Below, one piece after another: positions 45,863-54,879 of a stretch of 64,000 nt of DNA. Within the stretch, counting starts at the first letter, position 1, and each line of letters begins with the position of its first letter. This DNA comes from Candidatus Ornithobacterium hominis (GTDB taxonomy: Bacteria > Bacteroidota > Bacteroidia > Flavobacteriales > Weeksellaceae): NCBI RefSeq assembly GCF_951229915.1, contig NZ_OX579588.1, forward strand, positions 1,178,001-1,242,000, in the 5' to 3' direction. The notes under the pieces were generated by a model. It had not been told where the DNA came from. It saw only the letters and a program-made list of their open reading frames with translations, and searched no databases. The translations under genes were made by a program, and so were the position numbers.

Positions 45863-46857
45863 AACTTGAAACTGATTTTATTTTTTCTTTTCACGCCTGT
45901 TGTAGCATCTGCAGTGAGGGTTACAGCTTCCACAAAATACCTCCCGTTTCTATATTTATTCGTATAATTCGGGTCTTCTAATTGGATTGAATCTTGTGCC
46001 TTTACGCGTGGGATTAACCACCCATCCACACTTCCATTATAACCTTCAAAGACTTGACTGTCATGTTGTTTTTTCACCCAATCATTTAGCTCGGTTTGAG
46101 TCAATCCAACTGGAGCATGAACTGTAACCTCCCCGTTTATATTTTCACCATATTCAGATTTTAGCTTTTTGCTTGTACCTTTTTGTAGTGATACAGCAAT
46201 GAACTTTTTTTGTCTTTTTTCTTTGCTCAAGTACTTCAAATCAGAGCTTTCACGGATGTTTCTGCCAAAAACAAAATCATGATTGCTTGCTGGCTTCATA
46301 TCAATCAATAAACCAGCGTGTAATACCTTGCCTTTGAAATAGCATCGTATGCCATACTGTTCTTTGAGTGCAGTTATCACTTCATAAGGCGTAGCATTAT
46401 TAATCATAAACTTGCCAAGATTGACGTCTAATGCTTCAATATCATACGCAGGTGCTATAAATTTTAGTAACTCTTTCAAACTAATTTTTGAAAATGTTTT
46501 ACTTAATTTATTAGCCTTTTTGAGTTGATACATTTCATCTTCACATTCAATAAGAAGAGGAATCTCTGCACCTATCTCGGTAATGTAACCTTCAAACTCC
46601 GTATCTAAATTACCGTTATAGCCAACTTCAATTTTAATTGCATCTCCTACGTTTATGGACTCTAAAAGATTTTTACCATAAAAAGATAAACCGCTATTTC
46701 CTTTGCGTGCATTTTTAAACTCTCTTGGTAAAGTGACTTTTGCTGCATCAGAAAATTTCTCAATGCTATTTTCTATCCATAATGTTTCCAATACATCAAA
46801 AACAATGTTTTCGGCAATGGTAATTTTAAATTCTATGTTAAAGAATAAATACGGCAT
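45859..46857 (-). CDS. Baseplate hub protein (late control D / gp44-like)
   Basis: A 332-aa protein of the hub family: GDAIKIEVGYNGNLDTEFEGYITEI, then IECEDEMYQLKKAN, a helical KISLKELLKFIAP and PYEVITALKEQYGIRCYFKG. This is the pattern of gpD/gp44/VgrG-type hubs. It is 1 base from the preceding gene and overlaps the spike gene. Confidence 0.8.
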   Translation of the reverse strand: MPYLFFNIEFKITIAENIVFDVLETLWIENSIEKFSDAAKVTLPREFKNARKGNSGLSFYGKNLLESINVGDAIKIEVGYNGNLDTEFEGYITEIGAEIPLLIECEDEMYQLKKANKLSKTFSKISLKELLKFIAPAYDIEALDVNLGKFMINNATPYEVITALKEQYGIRCYFKGKVLHAGLLIDMKPASNHDFVFGRNIRESSDLKYLSKEKRQKKFIAVSLQKGTSKKLKSEYGENINGEVTVHAPVGLTQTELNDWVKKQHDSQVFEGYNGSVDGWLIPRVKAQDSIQLEDPNYTNKYRNGRYFVEAVTLTADATTGVKRKNKISFKL

Positions 46858-47450
46858 TATTTAGGTTTATTTAGATACCAATCAACTTCTTTTATACTGC
46901 TTGCTGAAAATGAAAACTGAATCGTGTCCATAAATCCCTCCACATGATTAATGTCTATACTATTGAGATAAATAGTATCAATTTCTTTATCTTCAAGCTG
47001 AACCCCTGAAACTGGAATTACATTATTCACTTCAAATAAGCGATGTAATTTCGTAATCAATTCTTCTGGGTATCGCCTATTTTGGACATCAATTAAAATA
47101 CCTCTCATATTCAATTGCCAAGGGCGTGTTCCCCAGCGTTCTACAACAATATTATCACTCCCAGACACTTCTGTTTCAATAAGTTGTTTTTCTCTATTGA
47201 AATCTATCATTAGCGGTGGAGCGAAAACATTTTTAAAATCACCTTCCAGCATTTTAGAAAATTTAAACTCTTGCATGCCAGGAGGGCTCAAGACAACATC
47301 TTCAAAAGATTCGTCATAATCCCCATACAATTCAATGCCGTAATCTTTGCCCTCTTGTGTTACTACAGCGTTGAGCATTTTGCTTCCTGCAACGTGACCA
47401 AATGCCGCCGCATATCTTTCTGCCAAATTGATTACAATTGAGTTACTCAT
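46857..47450 (-). CDS. DUF6046-like phage tail protein
   Basis: A 197-aa protein found in Bacteroidota phages between the chaperone and hub genes. The segment WGTRPWQLNMRGILIDVQNRRYP is the recognisable part, and the C-terminal IQFSFSASSIKEVDWYLN ends it. Its place corresponds to the Mu gp43 DNA-circularisation/tail protein. The start codon overlaps the end of the frameshift extension at 47443. Confidence 0.6.
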   Translation of the reverse strand: MSNSIVINLAERYAAAFGHVAGSKMLNAVVTQEGKDYGIELYGDYDESFEDVVLSPPGMQEFKFSKMLEGDFKNVFAPPLMIDFNREKQLIETEVSGSDNIVVERWGTRPWQLNMRGILIDVQNRRYPEELITKLHRLFEVNNVIPVSGVQLEDKEIDTIYLNSIDINHVEGFMDTIQFSFSASSIKEVDWYLNKPK

Positions 47451-47948
47451 TGAATTTTACGCTTAATATTCCTTGTTCTCCTAACCATTTTAACTGTGCC
47501 AGCTTCATGACCCAAGTCTCATCATCCAACTGCTCGGGAAATGGGATGTGTAGAAAAAGCGACATTAATGCATCAGCTTTCAGATACAAATCCCCGTCAT
47601 TTTTATAGCTTAGACCCGAACAACTATCTAAAGCTTCCCGAACTTTCCCTGCCTTACTGGGATTAATTCAGTGATTAGCCCTGCCGCAGCAAAGAATAGC
47701 CCGTCATCATTCAACACTTCTTCTTTGCCGGTCACTAAGCTGTTTTTAACCAAAATTTCTTGCCCTTTTTTAGGGTCTGAATTCATGAATTTCATTGCTT
47801 GTCCCACAACTGAACGGGAGGGTACCACTGCCAAAACCTCCATTTCATTTTCGTTGTAATCATCCATTGGCAAAATCAGCGAACGGAGTTTGTTTCCGTA
47901 CTGCTTTTTCAATTGCTCTTTTACTTCTTTTGATACTTCTTTTATCAT
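47443..47948 (-). CDS. Tail-assembly chaperone, -1 frameshift product (168 aa)
   Basis: Ribosomes that slip at GGGAAAG (47643-47649) leave the 106-codon frame after residue 102 and read on for 66 more codons (VREALDSCSG... to SVKFNE), ending at 47443, 8 bases inside the next gene. The extension has no start codon of its own in a sensible place and has a normal, protein-like composition. This is the gpG-gpGT design of phage lambda. Confidence 0.65.
47628..47948 (-). CDS. Tail-assembly chaperone, unshifted product (106 aa)
   Basis: The short form of the tail-assembly chaperone, in the position of Mu gp41 (after the tail tube). It is soluble and helical, with no domain signature beyond position. 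It stops just after the slippery heptamer, at ELIPVRQGKFGKL. In lambda both short and extended products bind the tape measure; here the tape-measure gene is 10 kb away on the opposite strand. Confidence 0.65.
   Translation of the reverse strand: MIKEVSKEVKEQLKKQYGNKLRSLILPMDDYNENEMEVLAVVPSRSVVGQAMKFMNSDPKKGQEILVKNSLVTGKEEVLNDDGLFFAAAGLITELIPVRQGKFGKL
47643..47649 (-). promoter_or_regulatory. -1 frameshift slippery heptamer GGGAAAG
   Basis: In the zero frame the codons are CAG GGA AAG, so the heptamer reads G GGA AAG, the X XXY YYZ form and identical to the lambda G/T site. Confidence 0.7.
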
Positions 47949-47949
47949 T

Positions 47950-47980
47950 GTTTAAATAATGTTTAAATTTAATTTTAAGC
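47950..47980 (+). repeat. GTTTAAAT-type phage repeat, copy 2
   Basis: GTTTAAATAATGTTTAAATT followed by AATTTTAAGC; 24 of 31 positions match the copy at 54827-54857. It fills the short gap between the chaperone and tail-tube genes. Confidence 0.5.
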
Positions 47981-48400
47981 GTTACCTTGTTCCACATTTA
48001 GCTTTACATCCAATGCAAACAAATCATAAGCATATTCAAGCCCCATATCGCCTGTAACCTCTCGACCTTCTTTTTGGAATTTCGCAACGACTTTATCTAC
48101 TATGATTTCGTTGAAATCATTTGCAAACTCGATCGTCATGGTGAAAGGTTTTAGGCTTAGTAAATTTCCTTTTGCAGCTTTTTCAAGCGGAGCTACATCA
48201 CCCATCATCAAAGTCATAGATGCTTGTGGAGTTATTTTTCCTTTGCTCCAGCTGCTTGGTTTTTCGCCAAGAGTATGATTTACTTGATGTTCCTGTTCGT
48301 TTCCGTAACTTACAGATTTCACGTTAATTGGTACGCCATTAATTTGCACGGTAACATCCGCACTATCATAGGCTTTCCCATTTCTATTTATATCTGCCAT
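47975..48400 (-). CDS. Phage tail tube protein
   Basis: A 141-aa beta-rich protein directly downstream of the sheath gene (1-base overlap), the tube position in Mu-like and P2-like phages. Patterns such as VTVQINGVPINVKSVSYG and ITPQASMTLMMGDVAPLE are those of Bacteroidota Mu-like tube proteins. It would form the inner tube of the contractile tail. Confidence 0.7.
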   Translation of the reverse strand: MADINRNGKAYDSADVTVQINGVPINVKSVSYGNEQEHQVNHTLGEKPSSWSKGKITPQASMTLMMGDVAPLEKAAKGNLLSLKPFTMTIEFANDFNEIIVDKVVAKFQKEGREVTGDMGLEYAYDLFALDVKLNVEQGNA

Positions 48401-49641
48401 CAGTCTCTAACTTTTAAGTTTAATATTCCTTTAATTTCGCCAATTACGCCTTTGGGTACAATTTTGTAATTGATGCGTAAAATCCTTTCTACCAATAAAT
48501 CACTATCTTTATCCACCATGGTTTTACCATAAGTGATTTCGCCTCTTGATTGCATATCAGAAAAAACTTTATCACCAATATCTTCCAATGCTACTAAAGT
48601 TCCTTTACTTAGTTTTCCGGTAGATTTATCAACATTCCAGGTGGTTTTCACCTTTGGCAAATAAGCTTTCCTTAATTCACGAACTGCCTTATCTGCCACA
48701 CGCCCATACGCTACTGTAAATTCATTCATAGAATTATCTACATCTACAACGATTGGCGTTGATGTATGGTCATTATTCCATCTTACGCCTGCTAACCCTG
48801 GATAGGTAACACCAAATACATAACCTTTTGTTTCAAGTGTTTGCAGCTCTGCGTATGATTGTGCATTGGTTTTATGGTTAGATAATCCAGGTTCAATCCA
48901 CCTTTTACGCAAAGGGTCTGTTAGATTGAACTTTTCGTTATCCCCTATGTTTTCATAAACTTTTGCTTTAGAGCAAACACCCAATGCTGTTCCCACAGCT
49001 GCATACTTTTGATTTTTCCCTGTTCTACTTTCTGCATAGAGCCAATCTTGACCAATAACTACACTTACTTTATCGGCCTGCAGATTATCATCCAAATTTC
49101 TCAAATCCGCTACAGAGGAAGCATTTCCTCCATACGCATAGCCCTCTAAAAAAATTTGACAAGGCATATGATTTTCATAAGCCCATCCATACAATGTTTG
49201 CGCAGCTGAAATAGCATTGTAAACATCTGCAGGGATTCCATTGAGCATTGCTGTTTCGCCCTCCGTAGCAGGATTCGCAGCTATAGCCAACTGTCTGATT
49301 TCACCACGAGCATGTGCTAATAGATGTTTTGAGGCTTCCAAAGATTCACTCATGCTCTTAGCTCTTGCCACCAACATGATGTGAAGTGGCGTGCCGTTGC
49401 CTGCCTCTTGGTAAAACTCATACAAATGTTGAAAACAAACCAAATTATTTGCCTTATCAAATGCTGCAGTGATTCCTAAATTTTCTACATCATACAAATT
49501 ATAGACAGTAGTCGGAGCGTCCAACGCAAGGTTTTCGGCTGCTACCGCCCCAATGATAATGCCACTTATAGCATCATCATTGGCTATGCGGTTGGGGCCC
49601 AACTGCCCCTTTTGTATATCTACTCCTTTAAGATTCGCCAT
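48400..49641 (-). CDS. Tail sheath protein (DUF2586 type)
   Basis: A 413-aa contractile sheath. The N-terminus LKGVDIQKGQLG, the Rossmann-like middle (IIIGAVAAENLAL, HIMLVARAKS, AIAANPATEG) and the C-terminal handshake region (NLLVERILRINYKIVPKG-type) resemble DUF2586, the sheath family of Bacteroidota Mu-like phages. It overlaps the upstream gene by 14 bases and the tube gene by one. Confidence 0.8.
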   Translation of the reverse strand: MANLKGVDIQKGQLGPNRIANDDAISGIIIGAVAAENLALDAPTTVYNLYDVENLGITAAFDKANNLVCFQHLYEFYQEAGNGTPLHIMLVARAKSMSESLEASKHLLAHARGEIRQLAIAANPATEGETAMLNGIPADVYNAISAAQTLYGWAYENHMPCQIFLEGYAYGGNASSVADLRNLDDNLQADKVSVVIGQDWLYAESRTGKNQKYAAVGTALGVCSKAKVYENIGDNEKFNLTDPLRKRWIEPGLSNHKTNAQSYAELQTLETKGYVFGVTYPGLAGVRWNNDHTSTPIVVDVDNSMNEFTVAYGRVADKAVRELRKAYLPKVKTTWNVDKSTGKLSKGTLVALEDIGDKVFSDMQSRGEITYGKTMVDKDSDLLVERILRINYKIVPKGVIGEIKGILNLKVRD

Positions 49642-50005
49642 TTTCGTTTTCTTTTAATTCTTTTAACCTAATTTCAAGTGCTTCTTTAGCTCCTTTCCTG
49701 TCTTGTCCTTTATGCTCATCAATGATGAGTTGTTCAATGAATGGAATTTCATTAATGGCTTGAATGGTAAACTTTATATCCGCAACCGACTGGTTCAATA
49801 TTTTTTGAGTATCCACACGCTCTTTTGGTTGCATGTTCAACTTCAATTTTCTTTCAATAGTCATAATCTTTTCATCAGCTTTCACTGAATTTTGAGCTAA
49901 ACTTTTGTTAGAAAAAAACTCACCTCGTTCATTCATATACAATACCTCAATTTTGGGGTTGTTTTTAAAAATGAATTCTGCTGTTTTTGCTTGTGTTGTT
50001 GTCAT
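49628..50005 (-). CDS. Hypothetical phage protein before the sheath
   Basis: A 125-aa soluble protein, helical towards the end (KGAKEALEIRLKELKE). It lies between the capsid and sheath genes. In other contractile phages this slot holds head-tail joining proteins; I see no domain to support that here. Confidence 0.4.
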   Translation of the reverse strand: MTTTQAKTAEFIFKNNPKIEVLYMNERGEFFSNKSLAQNSVKADEKIMTIERKLKLNMQPKERVDTQKILNQSVADIKFTIQAINEIPFIEQLIIDEHKGQDRKGAKEALEIRLKELKENENGES

Positions 50006-50016
50006 TTTCTCACATT

Positions 50017-51114
50017 TTAAACAGTTGCTGAAACAATAGCACCCATAGCACGCTGTTTTCTTGGCAACACAATATAATTGTGCCTAATGTTGTAGAACCA
50101 AGATTGTTGTTGCGTTCCTGGTTTGTCTGTGTAGTTCTTTGTCAATCCTGCTGCTTTGAACATATCTGGTGCATAAAATGCAACCGAACCTTGAAAATCA
50201 CCATCATCTGGTAATGCACCAAAACTTTTCTTAGTCAATGATGCAACGGTGAAATATGGCGAATCAACATACCAATAGACTTTAAATCCGTATAATCTTC
50301 CATTCAACAACCCTCCAACTTCATCATTGAATTGCCCAGAAAAAGAAGTTTTGCCAATAGCATCCTCCAGCAAGTCATTGTAGTGATCTGAACACAACAC
50401 AAGGATTCTTTTATCTGCAGGAATCTTTTGTCCATCAAAGGCTCTTTTCAATTGCAAAATATCTTTCAAAATCATCTTTCTGCGTCCAGTACCATCGTCC
50501 TCTCCCGTAGTTGTAACAATAGGCGTTGAAGTAGCACTTGTGGCTGGGGCGAGTGCGTGCAACGCTTTGTTATGTTTCACTCGCATTACAGCATCCTTAT
50601 GCTTTTTCTGCACTAAACGAATTTTATCGTAAGCAATGAATTGAATTTCATCATCCGTTACTTTTGTTGCCTTAGTTTGATACTTGTCCAAACTGATAGG
50701 AATATCTTTGTCTGTTTGCTGTGCAAACCCAATAGGGTATGTAGAGTTATTGATTAAAACCTCTGGATCAGCTCCAACATCAACTAAATGAATAACCTCA
50801 TTTTCGCCTACTGTGGCACTTACAAAGCGGGATTCATCTGGAATTTCATTTAAAAACGTAGCATCTTCAGTTGCTCTAAAATCCCCTACCAAAACATCTG
50901 TCCAAACCTCTTGATTCAATCCTTCCATCATAGAACCTTTTGGGGTAATATTAGTCCTTGTCACTAACTGTGCACCTGTTCCCAGAGCAAACAACACAAG
51001 CCCCATCATGAGTCCGTTTACCTCAAAGTTTAATTGAAATAAAACCCCAACCAATAGTGACAATAGTAAATTCATTACGATTGCCGATTTTTTTAATCTT
51101 TTAGAATTTTTCAT
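50017..51114 (-). CDS. Major capsid protein with hydrophobic N-terminal extension
   Basis: A 365-aa HK97-like capsid protein by position (directly after the prohead protease, with a 1-base gap) and pattern: EVWTDVLVGDFRATEDATFL, RFVSATVGENEVIH, RILVLCSDHYNDLLEDAIG and the C-terminal FYNIRHNYIVLPRKQR. The first 55 residues are unusual: KRLKKSAIVMNLLLSLLVGV and GLMMGLVLFALGTGAQLV are two membrane-like helices. This segment is probably cut off by the protease during maturation; it might hold procapsids at the membrane. Confidence 0.75.
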   Translation of the reverse strand: MKNSKRLKKSAIVMNLLLSLLVGVLFQLNFEVNGLMMGLVLFALGTGAQLVTRTNITPKGSMMEGLNQEVWTDVLVGDFRATEDATFLNEIPDESRFVSATVGENEVIHLVDVGADPEVLINNSTYPIGFAQQTDKDIPISLDKYQTKATKVTDDEIQFIAYDKIRLVQKKHKDAVMRVKHNKALHALAPATSATSTPIVTTTGEDDGTGRRKMILKDILQLKRAFDGQKIPADKRILVLCSDHYNDLLEDAIGKTSFSGQFNDEVGGLLNGRLYGFKVYWYVDSPYFTVASLTKKSFGALPDDGDFQGSVAFYAPDMFKAAGLTKNYTDKPGTQQQSWFYNIRHNYIVLPRKQRAMGAIVSATV

Positions 51115-51115
51115 T

Positions 51116-52231
51116 TTATTTTCTGAATTTATTGTTTAAAAGTTCATTGTATGCATCTTTGTCATTTACCGCCAAAGCCTCTAAACCACGTGGGTCTTTT
51201 TGTTGCCAATCGTCCCAAGTCCAAGATGCTTTTGCTGAATCAACACTGGTGTTTCCTGCATTTTTTATCATTCCTGAAATGCCTGGAGCTTGATTTTTAG
51301 GTGCTGTGTCTATCACTTGAGCTAATGCCTCTAATCCAGAGGTCTTCCCAATATTGATTAAAGCTTCTTTTTTATCGTCAGAAACTTTATTTTCTTTCGC
51401 ATAAGCTTCCACAAAGGCCTTCACTTGTTCTTCTTTAAACTCCTGCAAGGAATTTTCAGCATTTACTCTTGCTTGATTAGATTCGTTTAGTTCGTTTTGT
51501 TTTTCTGCAAAAACGTCTTTTAAAGCGTTTAGAACAGCCGTGTCTGAACTATCAGCAGAAACTGAATTAAGCTGAAACGCGGCAATAATCATTTGTTTCA
51601 TTTCTGTATTATTTGAATTTTGGTTATAAAATTTTTCAGATTCGGTATTAGTGAGTAGTTGAGCATAAGCGTTATACATTTGCTGTTCTCCCATTTCTCT
51701 TGGATTTTCAACGGGCATAGCGGGTGTTATTCTTGCAGGTATTACATGTTTTACTAAACCTATTTCTTTAGCTTCTTGGGCAGAAAACCAATTATCGCCA
51801 TCCAAGAATTTCTCCACTTCATTTAGAGGTAGATTGGTTTTTGCCATTAGTTTTTCAACAAAGTTCCGCTGCATCATTCGCAGTAATTTGGCAGCACTTT
51901 CATGGTCTTTAGCATTTCCTCGCCCTCCAGAACTTGGGGCGTGTAGCATGATAAATCCATTTTCTACAATGCTCACATCATCAACTGCTGTCAAGAGAAT
52001 ACCTCCCATAGAAGCAGCGACACCGTCAATGATTAATTTTGGCTTTGTAGCGTTTAAGATGTTGAATATTAAATTTCCGTCAAATACACTACCTCCATAC
52101 GTGTGCAGCCTTACGATTACTTCATCATAGACCTTTGCCAATCTTTCGTATTGATATACGAACTCCAAACCATCACCATCGTAGATGGTTCCGTATGCTT
52201 TCAGTGTATTTTTTTCCGTTAGAAAAATCAT
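51116..52231 (-). CDS. ClpP-like prohead protease with scaffold domain
   Basis: A 371-aa fusion. Residues 1-185 are a ClpP/S14-type serine protease: DEVIVRLHTYGGSVFDG, the nucleophile Ser in IDGVAASMGG and the catalytic His in FIMLHAPSSGG. Residues from about 230 are a charged, helical scaffolding domain (LNESNQARVNAENSLQEF), and an internal Met at MKQMIIAAFQ could give a separate scaffold as with Mu gpI/gpZ. It would cleave the scaffold and the capsid N-terminus. Confidence 0.85.
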   Translation of the reverse strand: MIFLTEKNTLKAYGTIYDGDGLEFVYQYERLAKVYDEVIVRLHTYGGSVFDGNLIFNILNATKPKLIIDGVAASMGGILLTAVDDVSIVENGFIMLHAPSSGGRGNAKDHESAAKLLRMMQRNFVEKLMAKTNLPLNEVEKFLDGDNWFSAQEAKEIGLVKHVIPARITPAMPVENPREMGEQQMYNAYAQLLTNTESEKFYNQNSNNTEMKQMIIAAFQLNSVSADSSDTAVLNALKDVFAEKQNELNESNQARVNAENSLQEFKEEQVKAFVEAYAKENKVSDDKKEALINIGKTSGLEALAQVIDTAPKNQAPGISGMIKNAGNTSVDSAKASWTWDDWQQKDPRGLEALAVNDKDAYNELLNNKFRK

Positions 52232-52249
52232 ATTATCAAATCAATACCG

Positions 52250-52257
52250 CAAACATA
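52250..52257 (-). promoter_or_regulatory. -7 box for the minus-strand structural block
   Basis: TATGTTTG on the minus strand (TAnnTTTG), 19 bases before the protease start codon, in the 122-base gap between divergent head transcripts. No -33 TTG at standard spacing; phage activators may replace it. Confidence 0.45.
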
Positions 52258-52353
52258 GAGAGTGACTTCACACTTTTATAGAAATTAAGCAAGCCTTGCA
52301 ACTTTTTGAATGACAATGTCTTATATGATTGAATTTTGTATTAAAGTGTTTTT

Positions 52354-52812
52354 ATGTCTAAACGAATACATACCAAAAAAAAGGCAAAATCTGATCTCAA
52401 AGAGATTTGCGAAAAGCTATTTATAGAAACTGGCTTATCTGCTAAGGCTTTGGCAGATACCTACCCAGTATCCGAAGTTACTATCTCCAAATGGCGGAAT
52501 GACACCTCAAAAGACGGCAAAACTTGGGATGAAAAACGTAGAGATTTTTTAACGGCTCCAGCCAACATCAAGCAAGTTCTAATGAATGAGCTTAAAAGTG
52601 TTGCTGAAGGCAATGAAGCATCTATCAACGTGAGAGAACTGGCGGCTATTCATAAAGTTGTAGAAAGTTTTAGTGATAAAGTAAATACACAAATTGTTTA
52701 CAGTGTATTCAAAGAATTTGATAACTGGATGGCAGACCAAGACCCTGATTTGGCTTTGCAATTCATTCATTATCATAAACTTTTTTTAATCTATAAAGCT
52801 GAAAGAGAATGA
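52354..52812 (+). CDS. Terminase small subunit-like protein
   Basis: A 152-aa protein with an N-terminal helix-turn-helix (LSAKALADTYPVSEVTISKWRND) typical of DNA-binding phage terminase small subunits, followed by a helical oligomerisation region. It overlaps the large terminase gene by 4 bases. It would recognise phage DNA for packaging. Confidence 0.75.
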   Translation: MSKRIHTKKKAKSDLKEICEKLFIETGLSAKALADTYPVSEVTISKWRNDTSKDGKTWDEKRRDFLTAPANIKQVLMNELKSVAEGNEASINVRELAAIHKVVESFSDKVNTQIVYSVFKEFDNWMADQDPDLALQFIHYHKLFLIYKAERE

Positions 52813-54392
52813 GTGAAATATTCAGCAAGCAGCTGCAGAAACTTATTGAGGGCTATGATGAACACTGCAAGCAGCTTGAGAAAAAGACTAAACTTAACTA
52901 TAGCCACAGAACACCACAAGAGCGTAGAGATTATCGTAATTGGCTGGAAGAGGATTATGTGCGTTGGTTTGAAGAGATGTTTCCACAATATGCCAAAAAG
53001 CCTTGTGCGTGGTTTCACCGTGAAATGGCAGAAAAACTCATTCACAATCCTATTTGTTTTCTTTTAGGTGAAATATACCGCTCTGGAGCTAAATCTGTTC
53101 ATTTAGATTTAGGTATCCCTTTATATCTATATGTTACTGGTGAACTGCATTTTATGCTATTGGTGGGACAAACAGAGCCAAAAGCAAAAAAGCTCATTAG
53201 AGACATTCAAAGCCAGCTGACGCATAACCAGCGATTTATTTACTTTTATGGGAAAAAACATAAAAATGGAGACTGGGCAGACGGGGATTTTAAGACCGCA
53301 GACGGCGTTAAATTCATGGCTCTGGGTGCTGAGCAATCTCCAAGAGGTTTAAGGGAGGAGGCAGAACGCCCTGATTACATCGTTGTAGATGATGTTGACA
53401 CACGACAGCGTGTGCGAAATGAAAGGTTAAGCAAAGAGCTTTTTGATTACGTATGGGAAGACCTCGTAGGTACTTTTGATGAGGGCGGAAGCAGACAACG
53501 CTTTGTTTGTGCTAATAATAATTTTCACAAAAATACCTTAATCAACCAGCTAAAAGAGCATTTTCAAACGCTTAATGAACGTTTGACGGCCGAAAATCTA
53601 CCCAGCCATTATTACACTATTACGGTTCCTGCAGTTAAAAGCCTTGAAACTTTTGAACCCAATTGGCCAGAAAAAACAAGCGCCAACTACTGGCGGAAAA
53701 AATACATTGAAAAGCCATATCGCTCATTCATGCGAGAATACATGCACAAGCATATCACAGAAGGAGCTATATTCAAAAATGATGAAATTCAGTATAAAGA
53801 AATGTTGCCATTAGAGGTCTATGATGCATTGATTTTTTATGGCGATTTATCTTATAAAGATGCGGGCGATTATAAATCCATGGTTTTTTGTGGTAAGTAC
53901 AAGCGTGAATTTCATGTGATTGATGCCATTGTGAGGCAAACCTCCAGGCACAATGTTGCTCTTTGGTTATACGAAACAGTAGAAGACAACAATCTTCTCA
54001 GTTTGAATATCTCATATATGATTGAAGGCTTGTTTGCTATGGATGAATTTGTAAACGATTTTGATTTGGTAGGTGACACAAAAGGCTGGTATGTTCCCGT
54101 TATCAGTGATGAAAAAAGCAAGTCTGGGAAATTTGAACGCATTGAAAGCATGCAAGGTTACTTTCAGCGTGGGAACGTTTGGTTTAATGAACAAAAAAAA
54201 CGCTCTAATGATTTTGTAACACTCATAGAGCAGATTTTGGCTTTCCAAAAAGGGTCTGGCGCTCATGATGATGGGCCAGATAGTTTGCAGAGCGCTATCC
54301 AAAAACTGAACACAGCGGCAATTATTAATAAAATTCCACCTAAAACTATGAGTAGAAAAGAAATGGCAACCAGAAGTAAAAACAGATTTTAA
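52809..54392 (+). CDS. Terminase large subunit (Mu gp28-like)
   Basis: A 527-aa packaging motor. An N-terminal helical part (SHRTPQERRDYRNWLEEDY) precedes the ATPase, where the Walker B-like PDYIVVDDVDT is clear; the Walker A equivalent is divergent (YRSGAKSVHLDLG). The nuclease domain begins around FYGDLSYKDAGDYKSMVF, with the first catalytic Asp in GDLSYKD. Fits Mu-type headful terminases as found in Bacteroidota. Confidence 0.85.
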   Translation: MSEIFSKQLQKLIEGYDEHCKQLEKKTKLNYSHRTPQERRDYRNWLEEDYVRWFEEMFPQYAKKPCAWFHREMAEKLIHNPICFLLGEIYRSGAKSVHLDLGIPLYLYVTGELHFMLLVGQTEPKAKKLIRDIQSQLTHNQRFIYFYGKKHKNGDWADGDFKTADGVKFMALGAEQSPRGLREEAERPDYIVVDDVDTRQRVRNERLSKELFDYVWEDLVGTFDEGGSRQRFVCANNNFHKNTLINQLKEHFQTLNERLTAENLPSHYYTITVPAVKSLETFEPNWPEKTSANYWRKKYIEKPYRSFMREYMHKHITEGAIFKNDEIQYKEMLPLEVYDALIFYGDLSYKDAGDYKSMVFCGKYKREFHVIDAIVRQTSRHNVALWLYETVEDNNLLSLNISYMIEGLFAMDEFVNDFDLVGDTKGWYVPVISDEKSKSGKFERIESMQGYFQRGNVWFNEQKKRSNDFVTLIEQILAFQKGSGAHDDGPDSLQSAIQKLNTAAIINKIPPKTMSRKEMATRSKNRF

Positions 54393-54395
54393 TTT

Positions 54396-54821
54396 ATGGC
54401 ATTTATCACAGAGGACGACTATAGTGCATTAGTCAAAAACGAAATTAAAAACATTTTGTTAGAGAATTATTCTGCCGCAAAATTATCAGCAGCAGAGCAA
54501 ATGGCAATCACGCAGGTAAAAAACTACCTATCGGGCAGGTACAACACTGATTTAATCTTTGCCGCAGAAGGTAAGTTTAGAAATGCCCATATTGTCATGA
54601 TTGTTATTGATTGCACGCTTTATCACTTGTACACATCTATAATCCCAGACAGAATGCCAGATATTCGCTCTGTGCGTTATCAAGATGCCGTTGATTGGCT
54701 CAAAATGGTAGGTAGCGGGCAAGCTGTGGCAGATTTACCTAAACTGAAAGATGAAAACGGACAGGAAATTACAGGCATGAAAATGTCCAGCAAATACAAA
54801 CCTAATAATCATAGGTGGTAA
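54396..54821 (+). CDS. DUF1320 head-tail protein (Mu gp36-like)
   Basis: A 141-aa protein that begins MAFITEDDYSALVKNEIKNI, with an AEQMAITQVKNYLSGRYNTD helical pair, the DUF1320/gp36 signature of Mu-like phages. It is thought to join head and tail. It starts 3 bases after the terminase and ends before a GTTTAAAT repeat. Confidence 0.85.
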   Translation: MAFITEDDYSALVKNEIKNILLENYSAAKLSAAEQMAITQVKNYLSGRYNTDLIFAAEGKFRNAHIVMIVIDCTLYHLYTSIIPDRMPDIRSVRYQDAVDWLKMVGSGQAVADLPKLKDENGQEITGMKMSSKYKPNNHRW

Positions 54822-54826
54822 ACAAC

Positions 54827-54857
54827 GTTTAAATAGCGTTTAAACTCAATTTTAAGC
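54827..54857 (+). repeat. GTTTAAAT-type phage repeat, copy 3
   Basis: GTTTAAATAGCGTTTAAACT then CAATTTTAAGC in the gap between gp36 and the portal gene; closely matches the copy at 47950-47980. Confidence 0.5.
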
Positions 54858-54879
54858 AACTTTAAAAGATGATGAATAG

